This document shows, in pieces, positions 9,210 to 17,493 of a DNA stretch of 17,493 nt. The stretch is taken from contig JABVXU010000859.1 in NCBI GenBank assembly GCA_013365365.1, positions 1 to 17,493 on the forward strand, written 5' to 3'. This DNA is from Cruorifilaria tuberocauda (lineage: Eukaryota; Nematoda; Chromadorea; Rhabditida; Onchocercidae). The notes under the pieces are model-generated. The model saw only the letters and a list, made by a program, of their open reading frames with translations, did no database searches and was not told where the DNA came from. The position numbers were made by a program, and so were the translations under genes. The stretch's first letter is position 1, and every line of letters begins with the position of its first letter.

Positions 9210-11388
9210 ATGGCAGCTGCAGGAGAGAAATTAATGAAGCGTTTGATCCAACTTGGAACTACGATGGCCATCGGTGCGGGAGTGGCATCGAATGCACTGT
9301 TTAACGGTTTCTTCTTATGACTGTTCTTGTCTTTGTTAGTATTTCGTTAGTGATCACTAAAGGAATTAGGAAATAGCGCACCCAGTTCTAGTAAATGATA
9401 ATAAGTAATCGAGTGCTTAATGAGATTAATCTTGTAGACATGTACAACTTTGGAAGTATAACTTAATTTTATTTATTGAAATGCTTCAATTATTAATATT
9501 TAAGAGCGTGCAATAATATGTGAATTGAAATTTTGGAACATTAAGCGGAAGTATTAAACAGTTAAAAAGTTGAAAAATAAAGTAGTAAAAAACTGGAACA
9601 TTATTCGTTTCACTGTTTATTGAGTGTGGTCCACTTATCTTATATTGAAAGTTTTGAAAGTATGTAGGAGTGTTTTCCAAGAATGATCAAATTGTTTTTC
9701 TGGAAATTAAAAAAATCAAAAAGTCTTGTTATAGTTGACGGTGGACAACGAGCTGTAATCTTCGATCGCTTTACTGGAGTAAAACCGAATATTATCGGCG
9801 AAGGGACACATATGATCATTCCGGTGATTCAAAAACCAATCATTTTTGATATTCGATCGACCCCAAGAGTTGTCTCTACGATTACAGGGAGTAAAGGTAG
9901 GATGTTTTCCCGTAATTCTAAGATGGACTGACGAATATTCCTCTGATTTAAGATACATATAAAAAGTATGAATAAATTTTCGTAGTATTTAGAACAAAAG
10001 CTATTTTTTTACATCAATTTTATTTTAGACTTACAAAATGTGCAAATAACGTTGAGGATTTTGCATCGACCCGAACCAAGCAAATTACCGAATATATATT
10101 TAAATATCGGACGTGATTATGCAGAGAGAGTGCTACCTTCAATTACAAATGAAGTCTTAAAAGCTGTTGTTGTAAGTTATCTAATTTTTAAAAGAGCGGT
10201 ATTTATCTGTTATTAGTAGAGCTTTAACGGATAACTGAATGCATAATGAATAAAGAGATTATTCTCTTTGACGAAACTTTTTAAATTACCATAATTGCTC
10301 ATTTTTTAAACTTATTACTTTAGGATCGTTTATGAAATATATTATTTTCTTGCATACTATTGTATGATCTATAAGAATACATAAAATTTATTTTATTTCT
10401 GAAAATTGAGTTATTGGTAAAAAATTCATTTTAATTTTAGGCTCAATTTGACGCACACGAAATGATCACACAACGGGAAAGTGTCAGTCATAAAGTTTCT
10501 ATTGAATTATCAGAAAGAGCCAAACAATTTGGAATTTTGTTAGATGACATTGCCATTGTAAGTTTAAGTTTGATGAAGCCTTTTTTTATTATTATGAAAT
10601 TCAGGTTAAACATCTTTTGTAATAATGGAAACGCCGTGGTCGATGGGATGCATTAATAATATACAAATATATCGACATTCTCTTATTTATTACCAACTTT
10701 TACAAAAATAAGTAATCCTGGGCAAAGAAATTGATAGTTTCATATGTTACTTTTAAGCTGGAGGTGATACGAATTCAGTATCAATGTGATTCCATTTTTT
10801 AGCTTTTGAAAATTGGCAAATTTTTCAGACACATCTATCATTTGGACGGGAATTTACAGATGCTGTAGAGATGAAGCAGGTGGCTCAGCAAGAAGCCGAA
10901 AAAGCTCGTTATCTTGTCGAAAAAGCAGAACAGATGAAGATTGCAGCTGTAACGACTGCAGAAGGTGATGCACAGGCAGCAAAGCTTTTAGCTCAGGTAA
11001 AGAATTTATGCATGACCATATATTATAGATAAAATTTTCTTAGTTCATTGCGTAATATTCCAGTGCTATAACTTTGATTTTTCCAGGTTTACAATTAATT
11101 TTGGTAAATGTAAAATTTTTATAATGCAGAATACAAATTTTTTTAATGTTTATGTAACCGCTGCTAGAAACGCCAGTTGTTTTTATGTTTTAAAGCAAAT
11201 GTAAATCAAATTAATCGTGGGTTGTATTAGCGAGATAATTCCAGGCATTCAAAGAAGCCGGTGATGGTTTAATTGAGTTACGGAAAATTGAAGCTGCAGA
11301 AGAAATAGCTGAAAGGATGGCAAAATCCCGAAATGTGGTGTATTTGCCCAATAATCAAAATACACTGTTCAATATGCCAGCAATATAA
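9210..11388 (+). CDS. phb-1: Prohibitin-1 (mitochondrial inner-membrane prohibitin complex), six exons
   Basis: Exons: 9210-9306, 9735-9896, 10029-10171, 10441-10557, 10829-10996 and 11245-11388. The joined frame is 831 bp, giving 276 residues; C. elegans PHB-1 has about 275. PHB1 and PHB2 assemble into a ring in the mitochondrial inner membrane that acts as a scaffold for protein quality control and cristae organisation. A hydrophobic N-terminal segment (about 12-31, [16 protein letters not shown]) would be the membrane anchor. The SPFH/band-7 domain follows with [13 protein letters not shown] at 33-45 and VGEGTH-type [17 protein letters not shown] and ITGSKDLQNV. Further on are [23 protein letters not shown] and the [20 protein letters not shown] start of the coiled coil. 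The C-terminus ends NMPAI. All introns have GT and AG ends and preserve frame. An ATTAAA at 11578-11583 may end the transcript. eIF2-alpha follows 620 bases downstream on the same strand. Confidence 0.97.
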
Positions 11389-11990
11389 TGAAGCTAAATT
11401 TCCTTTAAATGACTTCGTCATTAGTTGAATTCGTCACTTAGTTCGTCACATGCTAATTTTATTTTTTGTTCGCAGTCAGTGCTAGGATTCTTATGTTGTA
11501 TTTTGTTACTTTGTTATGAATTTGTTATATTATTATTTTTCTTAATTTCATAAAGTGTTTGCATTTTCCCTTATATTATTAAAGTGATTAAGGCGGTTAA
11601 TTAACTGCTAATATATTTCGCATTCGAAACATTTTTATGAAATTGATTTTAGATCCTTTACAAACCGATATATATTGACACCTTAATTGCATTCGGAACA
11701 GACTTAAGATTGGGAGGAAATAAACTCAATGAAAATATACAAAAAGCGTCTCGCTAAAATTGTTATACTATTACAATTTGATGGAGAGCTTTTTTTCCCA
11801 ATTTAGTCTCCAGCTCTTGAATGTATAATAGAAAGTTTTTTGAATTAATTGATATCAGTAGTAGATGAAGAACTAGAATATATTTTTTGAATACTTCATT
11901 TAAGCATAAGCTTCAAGTATAGATCCTATTTGGAAAGAAGTGGAAGTACGAATATGATTACAGGAACATTGTTATATATTCGTCAGTTTC
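11389..11990 (+). other. Intercistronic region between prohibitin and eIF2-alpha
   Basis: This contains the prohibitin 3' untranslated region, with CATAAA at 11549-11554 and ATTAAA at 11578-11583 as possible poly(A) signals, followed by about 400 AT-rich bases. A 25-codon frame beginning near 11730 is too short and unconserved to call. No RNA gene or separate promoter motif was recognised. Confidence 0.5.
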
Positions 11991-11992
11991 AG
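11978..11992 (+). promoter_or_regulatory. Candidate spliced-leader acceptor of eIF2-alpha
   Basis: A sequence ending CGTCAGTTTCAG precedes a 16-base leader and the ATG at 12009. TTTCAG is the classic nematode acceptor, and the absence of an upstream coding exon favours trans-splicing. If the gene is the second in an operon with prohibitin, this is where the leader would be added. Confidence 0.6.
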
Positions 11993-12008
11993 GTTCATAA
12001 AAGGCAAA

Positions 12009-14092
12009 ATGCCTTTATCTTGTCGTTTTTATGCGAATCAGTTTCCTGATGTGGAAGATACGGTTATGGTAAATATACGCCAAATTGCTGAGATGGGTGC
12101 TTACGTATCGTTATTAGAATATAATAATATAGGTATGTTTCCAAATAGTGTTTATATAATTTGTTTTTTTCTTTATCTTCTCTCTAAGAATTCATTTATT
12201 TAAATATTCTAATTAATTAACATCAGTGTATTATAGAGGGCATGATATTGCTCTCAGAGCTTTCACGACGACGTATTCGGTCAGTAAATAAGTTAATCCG
12301 AGTTGGCCGAAATGAGTGTGTTGTTGTTATACGTGTTGATAAAGAGAAAGGTTATATTGATTTGTCAAAGAGACGAGTTTATTCCAAAGATTCCATACAA
12401 TGTGAAGAACGGTTCGCCAAGGCTAAAGCTGTCAATAGGTAAATTGATTACTTAGTAAAATTATTCTTTAATTCTACTTTTTACTAAAAAACTATAAATG
12501 AATCACTATAAACGAGCGATCCATGGAAATAACCTAAAAAAGTTAATTTGTTATTTTGAGAGATGTATTTTTACTGATATTATTATGATGCCATCATATG
12601 TTGATCTCTGTTGATTTATCGATGCATTTTTCTGATTTGCTGGATTCAAGCATTAATAATTTTAAGCACCATTTTTCTTCTACTGTCTTGTGATAATGAT
12701 TGGTATCGTTAAAATTGGCGAAAATTAACTGAAAAAATACAATAAAAATTTTATCAGTGATAATTTAATCTTCAATTGTAAAATTAAGTAGTATTTGTTA
12801 ATTGCGCAATTTTAGTATTCTTCGACATGTAGCCGATCAGTTAGGTTATGATTCTGAAGATCAACTGGAAGAGCTGTATGATAAAACAGCGTGGTATTTC
12901 GACAGAAAACTAAAGAGGAAAGGAGCTGCGTTTGATATTTTTAAGAAGGCTATCAGTGATCCATCTGCTTTAGATGAATGTGATATTACACCGGATATTC
13001 GTGAAAAGCTTCTAATAGACATTAAGTTTGTTCAAGCTTTTTTATTTTATATATTTTTCGAAATTTTTACCATTCAACAAAAAATCAGGAAAGTAAAATT
13101 GAAAGAAAATCTGATAGAAGGGAATCATGTTTAGTTCGAGTTATGAACGTGTGTTTGGAGAACATTATATCGCTTGATACATAGCTTACAGTCAGGTCGA
13201 AGAGTTATTATTGACATTTCAGAAAAAGATTAACTCCGCAAGCCGTGAAGATCCGAGCAGACATTGAAGTTTCGTGTTTCGCATATGATGGAATAGATGC
13301 TGTAAAAGATGCTCTGATCAAAGGTCAGAAGTGTTCAACTCCGGAAATGCCAATAAAGGTGATCAGCAAGAGTTAATCTTAACATTCAAGAAATTAATGC
13401 ATAAATTTTCTCTAATGCTAATTGAAAGAATTCGGATTAAAATAACACAGAAATTTATAATTAAAAGATTTTTTATATTGAAAAATTTCCCATTTTCTCC
13501 TCCATATATTTATAAAGTATTATTTTATTTTTCAGATCAATCTTATAGCAGCACCACTTTTTGTTGTTACGACACAAACATTGGAAAGAAGTGAAGGTTT
13601 GGAAGCAATAAATAAAGCTCTTAATGTAATCAAAAAAACTATCGAATCTTATCAAGGAAGCTTTAAAACCGTCATGGCTGTTAGTTGTTTTTAAATTTCT
13701 AAAAGTTTATTTCCAACGATGGAAAGTCACTGAAATACGGCTATTATTCGAAGATGTTTTAGTCAACTTTTTACATTCTTAACTAGTAATTAGTTCAGAA
13801 GTAATTATATTTTTAAACTATATCTATCTAATTCTAATCATTTTCAAAGTACATTATCATATCAGTCACCTAATTTATAAAATTTCAGCCGAAGGTAGTA
13901 ACAGATTTGGATGAAGAAGAAATCAGGAAGCGAATGGAAATGATGGAAACTCTTGTTGGAGAATTAAGCGGTGAAGAAGGTAGCGATGATGATGGTTTGG
14001 TGGCACCAAAAGGGTTAGATCAACAAGCAGATGCTGAAGAAGCAACTTGGAGGGACAAAAGTGATAATGATTCTGACGAAGTTGAGGAATGA
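12009..14092 (+). CDS. Translation initiation factor eIF2 subunit alpha, six exons
   Basis: Exons: 12009-12132, 12237-12438, 12816-13025, 13223-13358, 13536-13679 and 13889-14092. The joined frame is 1020 bp, giving 339 residues (human 315). eIF2-alpha is the regulatory subunit of the GTPase complex that brings initiator tRNA to the ribosome, and its phosphorylation slows translation under stress. The N-terminal S1 domain has [20 protein letters not shown], then [23 protein letters not shown] places the phosphorylated Ser at residue 51. [14 protein letters not shown] carries the KGYID docking motif read by eIF2-alpha kinases. The helical domain begins [11 protein letters not shown], and the C-terminal domain includes [15 protein letters not shown] and PIKINLIA. 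The tail after [10 protein letters not shown] is long and acidic with SDDD and [10 protein letters not shown], which resemble casein kinase 2 sites. Exon 3 ends at an AA-GTTTGT donor and exon 5 at GTTAGT, chosen because they give the conserved joins. AATAAA overlaps the stop codon. Confidence 0.96.
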
Positions 14093-14097
14093 ATAAA
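14092..14097 (+). terminator. AATAAA overlapping the eIF2-alpha stop codon
   Basis: The stop codon TGA runs directly into AATAAA, sharing its last A, and a T-rich tract follows. If used, the 3' untranslated region would be only some 15-25 bases. Later AT-rich sequence offers weaker alternatives, so use of this signal is uncertain. Confidence 0.4.
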
Positions 14098-14704
14098 ATT
14101 TTTTTTCTGAAACAGCCAGTAAAAAAATATATAATTTTATAGGAGACAAAAAAGACATTATGAAATGATTTCTGAGACTTTGTTATTTTAGTAAATAATA
14201 ATAGGAAATTTATGAAAAGATGCGGCATAAATTGCAAAAATTTTGGATTTCTTCTGAAACTTTTCTGCTATTCTTATTTCTAAAAAAGCTTTTCATCATA
14301 CTTTAGTGAAAATTTTTTTTCTTAATGATTTTTTTTCAGGAGTTAAATTAAGTATGTAAATAGCATTTTTGCTATGATAATGCATATACGTTTCAGAAGC
14401 GTTCCTTTTGTTGACATTTATTCGTTTTTTTTAATCGATTATTTGTTCGTTGTAGCAAATTCTTCTTATGATTAATTCATTGTTTATAAACTTTTTATGG
14501 GATAAATGGTTTTTGTATTTCTTTTATAAATTTACAAATGTAAAAGAGATGTGAAGAGAATAATTTAAAATAGTGAAAGCTTGGTCTTCGAACTGATAGG
14601 AAAAGTTTTATATATTTATTATTGATGATTGAGAAATTAATCTTATGGCTTTTTCAATTCTAAAAGTTATCGATGTTTATGGTTTTTTTCTTTTCGCTTT
14701 ACAA
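14098..14704. other. AT-rich non-coding sequence after eIF2-alpha
   Basis: Apart from T-rich and A-rich runs I see no gene, RNA gene or clear repeat. Part may be 3' untranslated sequence of eIF2-alpha if the signal at 14092 is not used. Confidence 0.5.
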
Positions 14705-15058
14705 GATGTTATCATCATTGATTGTACTATGTATAATTTAAATTGAGTAAATTGTAATACTTAAGAATTTGTAATCTGTCTTATGCTCGAATTATTAAAT
14801 AATCTTTGAGATAATTCGAAGTAGTAGATGAAAATTGAAATAGTGATTTGAATTTATTGTTAAAATTCATCATGATGATATCATATGATTGTTCTATGTA
14901 TAACTTAAATTGTTATTAGAAAGTTAAATTGTAAGACTTAAAGATTTATAATCTGTTTTATGCTCGAATCGTTAAATTCAGCAAGTTTATAATCTATCTT
15001 ATGCTCATAAGGATATCATTGAATTGATTGAAAGTAGTAGATGAAAATTGAAATAATG
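14705..15058. repeat. Tandem duplication with a nested internal repeat
   Basis: Copy 1 (about 14705-14846) and copy 2 (about 14874-15058) share ATGATTGTTCTATGTATAA-like sequence, TATAATCTGT-TTATGCTCGAAT and GTAGTAGATGAAAATTGAAAT in the same order. The first and third lie near the copy ends. Copy 2 is longer because the segment TTATAATCT, then TTATGCTC, occurs twice within it. No coding potential. Confidence 0.75.
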
Positions 15059-15670
15059 CGAAATATTAATTCTAAAATGCTTTAAATTTCATTATTAAGA
15101 TTCAAGAAATAATTGATAGCATTAAAAAAATGTTATTTAATAGGATAGATAACTCCTGTAAAAGGAGGAATAAAATGAATGATTGTAGAAATGAATATGA
15201 TTCTAGATTGATATGAGAAATTGTTCCGTCTAATATGACTGATATTACTACAAATTTTTAAATTGATAACAAATATAGAGTGTGGTGGATTATGTTTCCG
15301 AAATGAAACAAGTTTTTCCAATGGAACATTGAAATATGACAATATGTATTATTTATCTGTGATACACCTTTTTTTTAATTTTTCTCCTGCAATAATAACT
15401 CTCTATTGGCAATATCAATTATTTTTATCGAATGAATGAAAAGAATATGAAAAATTGTGATCGTTGAACTAAATAAGAATAATGATTTCGTTATCACATT
15501 AATAATAAATTATCATCAGTAGTTATAGAGATAAGGTGAAGGAGAGGAAAATTGAAAATTTTTGGATTGGATTTAGTTCGGAAATTTTTTTTTTTGTTAA
15601 CGAAAAAGAGTAAATTAATCTTTTCTTATTCGTTAATTCTTTTTTTTTTTATTTTTCCTCTTTTTTAATA
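15059..15670. other. AT-rich non-coding sequence
   Basis: No gene or organised repeat was recognised. Homopolymer T tracts become frequent after 15580. A 69-codon open frame on the minus strand (15133-15342) has no recognisable motif and I do not call it. Confidence 0.5.
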
Positions 15671-16017
15671 TTTTTTTTCTACTTATTTTCAAGGTTTAAA
15701 TTGGATGATATGATATTGATATATAATGTGATAATGATATAAATTAAAAGATAAGATAGAAGATAAATTTAAAGTTTTTTTTTTTTTCATATTATAAATT
15801 AATTTATAACAAATATAATCAATAAGCATCAGCGGGAGCTTTTTTTTTTACTTACTTTCAGGTTTTAAATTAGATGATATGATATTGACTGATATAAATA
15901 TGATAGTGATATAAATTAGAAGATAAATTGAAAAGTTCTTTTTTTTTTCCTATTATAAATTAATTTATAGCAAATATAATCAAACAAAATAAATATAATC
16001 AATAAGTATAAGCACAG
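15671..16017. repeat. Tandem duplication, unit about 170-178 bp
   Basis: Copy A (about 15671-15839) and copy B (about 15840-16017) abut. Both run from a T tract through ACTTA-TTTCA(A)GG, GATGATATGATATTGA, a GATATAAATTA(G)AAGAT block, a second T tract, TATTATAAATTAATTTATA and AAATATAATCAATAAG. Copy B has an extra internal duplication of AAATATAATCAA near its end. Non-coding. Confidence 0.85.
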
Positions 16018-16019
16018 TA

Positions 16020-16175
16020 ATTTCTGCAAACTTTTATAAAAGTTAATTGTAAAATTTCGGTATGATGTAAAATAGTAATACTTTTACAAAAGTAAACTGT
16101 AAACTTCGAAATGATGTAAAACAATAATGATGATAATTTCTGCAAATGTTTACAAAAATAAATTGCAAACTGATC
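16020..16175. repeat. Degenerate tandem array of about 55-60 bp units
   Basis: Roughly two and a half units carry TTTCTGCAAA, CTTTTA(C/T)AAAAGT, AA-TGTAAA-CTTCG and ATGATGTAAAA. The array directly follows the preceding duplication. Sequence from 16176 to 16677 is AT-rich with homopolymer runs and nothing recognisable. Confidence 0.65.
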
Positions 16176-16677
16176 AAATTATTTTGCAGAATTTTTTTTT
16201 TTCATTGAAAATATGTTAAATTAAATTTTAATTTTTTGTTTTAGATTAATTCATGAATAGGAAATTAAATTAGAGTTTAGAAAAAAAAAAAACGAAACGA
16301 AACTTTAATTCGACAATGAAATAAAATAATTTATATTAATGAAACAATTTTTTTTTTTGTTAATGAATTATCTTTTCGTTAAATTGCCATTCAGTATCAG
16401 GTGATCAATTCAAGGAGGAAAAATGATCAGTTATTGTGATTGATTGGTCATTTGACCTCTAAACTGACTGGTATATCAAGAATCCGATTGAAAGAGGAAA
16501 TATTGTCGAGAAAGTTTGTTGATACGTTTATTTCGTTGAATGTCTAAATTGTTATTTGATTTTCTCATACTTACAACTTGAATGAATTTATCAGTGAAGA
16601 AAAAAAAAAAACCATTTCAAAAAATGTTAAATTTAATGATAAGAGAAAAAAAAAATTGATTGATAAGGAATATAGGG

Positions 16678-17010
16678 ATAAGGAGAAATACGGATAAGCA
16701 AACATTCATTTATCACACGATAGTGATAATGACAACTGATATATTGATAGTGATAATGATTTGTACTAAATATGAATCGCTATCATTGATAGTTATCGAG
16801 AATAAATGTCAAAAATGAAGTATTATAAAGGAGGAATAAAGATAAGCAAACATTAACATAAACATAATTCATTTATTATAAGTTAATGATAATGATAATT
16901 GTTATATTGATAATGATAATTGCTATTGATGATGATAATGATTTGTACTAAACATGAATCGCTATAATTGATAGTTATCGAGAATAAATGTCAAAAATGA
17001 AGTATTATAA
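16678..17010. repeat. Tandem duplication, unit about 150-180 bp
   Basis: Copy A (about 16678-16828) and copy B (about 16829-17010) share GATAAGCAAACATT, GATAATGATTTGTACTAAA and ATGAATCGCTAT. They end in an identical stretch beginning TTGATAGTTATCGAGAATAA and running to TATTATAAA. Copy B is expanded by extra GATAAT units. The near-identity of the shared 3' end suggests a fairly recent duplication. Confidence 0.88.
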
Positions 17011-17229
17011 ATTTTATTAATAACTACTAATCTTCTTTTCTCATTTTTCTTTTTCCCCTAAATCTTGACAAAAAAAAATATTAATAGCAAGAAATCAAAC
17101 AAATAAATAAATAAAACATCGTTGAAAATTTTTTTCCTGTTAACTTTAAAATGATTTTACAAAAAAAAAAAAAAAGAAAACTTTACTCTAAAAAGAAGAA
17201 ATGAAAAAAAAATGAATTACTTTTGAATA

Positions 17230-17493
17230 CATCAATTAATTCAGGCAACTATTTTTGTTCAGTTTACAAAATGCAATGTATTTTTTTTTAGTTCACAAAT
17301 ATCCGACATCTTTCCTACATTGTAATTCCGGTACATTCCGGTGTAATTCCGGCATAATTCCTATCCTTTCCATACAGTTTGCAACATCAATTAATTCAAG
17401 CAACTATTTTTGTTTAGTTTACAAAATGCAATGTATTTCTTTTTTAGTTGACAAATATCCGACATCTTTCCTACATTGTAATTCCGGTACATT
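17230..17493. repeat. Tandem repeat with a 155 bp period, cut by the window end
   Basis: Copy 1 starts at 17230 and copy 2 at 17385, each beginning CATCAATTAATTCA(A/G)GCAACT. They share TTTACAAAATGCAATGTATTT and CAAATATCCGACATCTTTCC, with only a few differences. Each unit includes ATTCCGGTACATT, and copy 1 continues with two further ATTCCGG motifs. The second copy runs off the edge, so the array may be longer. Confidence 0.85.

Noticed and set aside
9683..9734. Met upstream of prohibitin exon 2 as an alternative start
   Set aside because: The sequence before VDGGQRAV is intronic. Exon 1 at 9210-9306 supplies the expected N-terminal anchor in frame.
15133..15342. Minus-strand 69-codon frame
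   Set aside because: Isolated, AT-driven, and without motif or splice partners.
1..17493. Bacterial symbiont (Wolbachia) insertion, CRISPR array, tRNA, rRNA or transposase
   Set aside because: No bacterial gene, spacer-repeat pattern, cloverleaf RNA or transposase/reverse-transcriptase motif was seen on either strand by eye. Intronic small nucleolar RNAs in P1 and L27a were looked for, but no convincing C/D boxes were found.

Overview
This looks like nuclear DNA from a parasitic nematode, most probably a spirurid or filarial worm (clade III). The sequence is very AT-rich, with TTA/ATT microsatellites. It has five spliced protein genes with GT-AG introns of about 100 to 500 bp. Several first exons begin a few bases after a TTTCAG or TTTTTGTAG-like acceptor, as expected for spliced-leader trans-splicing. 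The proteins resemble Caenorhabditis elegans proteins very closely. No bacterial, viral or transposase gene was seen.

Layout: 1-2090 is non-coding, with a TTA microsatellite, a diverged tandem duplication, a short CCTAAA-type array and a long imperfect inverted repeat. 2091-5298 (+) is an eight-exon ARL13-family ciliary GTPase. 5874-6465 (-) encodes ribosomal stalk protein P1 (two exons). 6932-7785 (-) encodes ribosomal protein L27a/uL15 (two exons). 7793-9209 is the intergenic region between two divergent gene pairs and carries repeated ATGGCG motifs. 9210-11388 (+) is prohibitin-1 (six exons). 12009-14092 (+) is translation initiation factor eIF2-alpha (six exons). 14093-17493 is a gene-less 3.4 kb stretch built largely from separate local tandem duplications with periods of roughly 155 to 180 bp.

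Four of the five genes are housekeeping genes: two for the large ribosomal subunit, one for translation initiation and one for the mitochondrial prohibitin complex. They form two head-to-head pairs (L27a then P1 leftwards, prohibitin then eIF2-alpha rightwards), and each pair could be a two-gene operon. From memory, the same five genes sit side by side in C. elegans as the cosmid-named set Y37E3.5, .7, .8, .9 and .10, so the block appears to be deeply conserved microsynteny.

No undescribed multi-gene system is evident. The observations most worth a second look are the conserved block, sequence peculiarities of the ARL13 protein (predicted dual acylation, an Asp where classical Arf GTPases have the catalytic Gln, AAG splice acceptors), an exon fragment copied into an ARL13 intron, the repeated element upstream of L27a, and the series of paired duplications at the right end. 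All exon boundaries were assigned by eye from reading frame, splice signals and remembered family sequences; no alignment was run.
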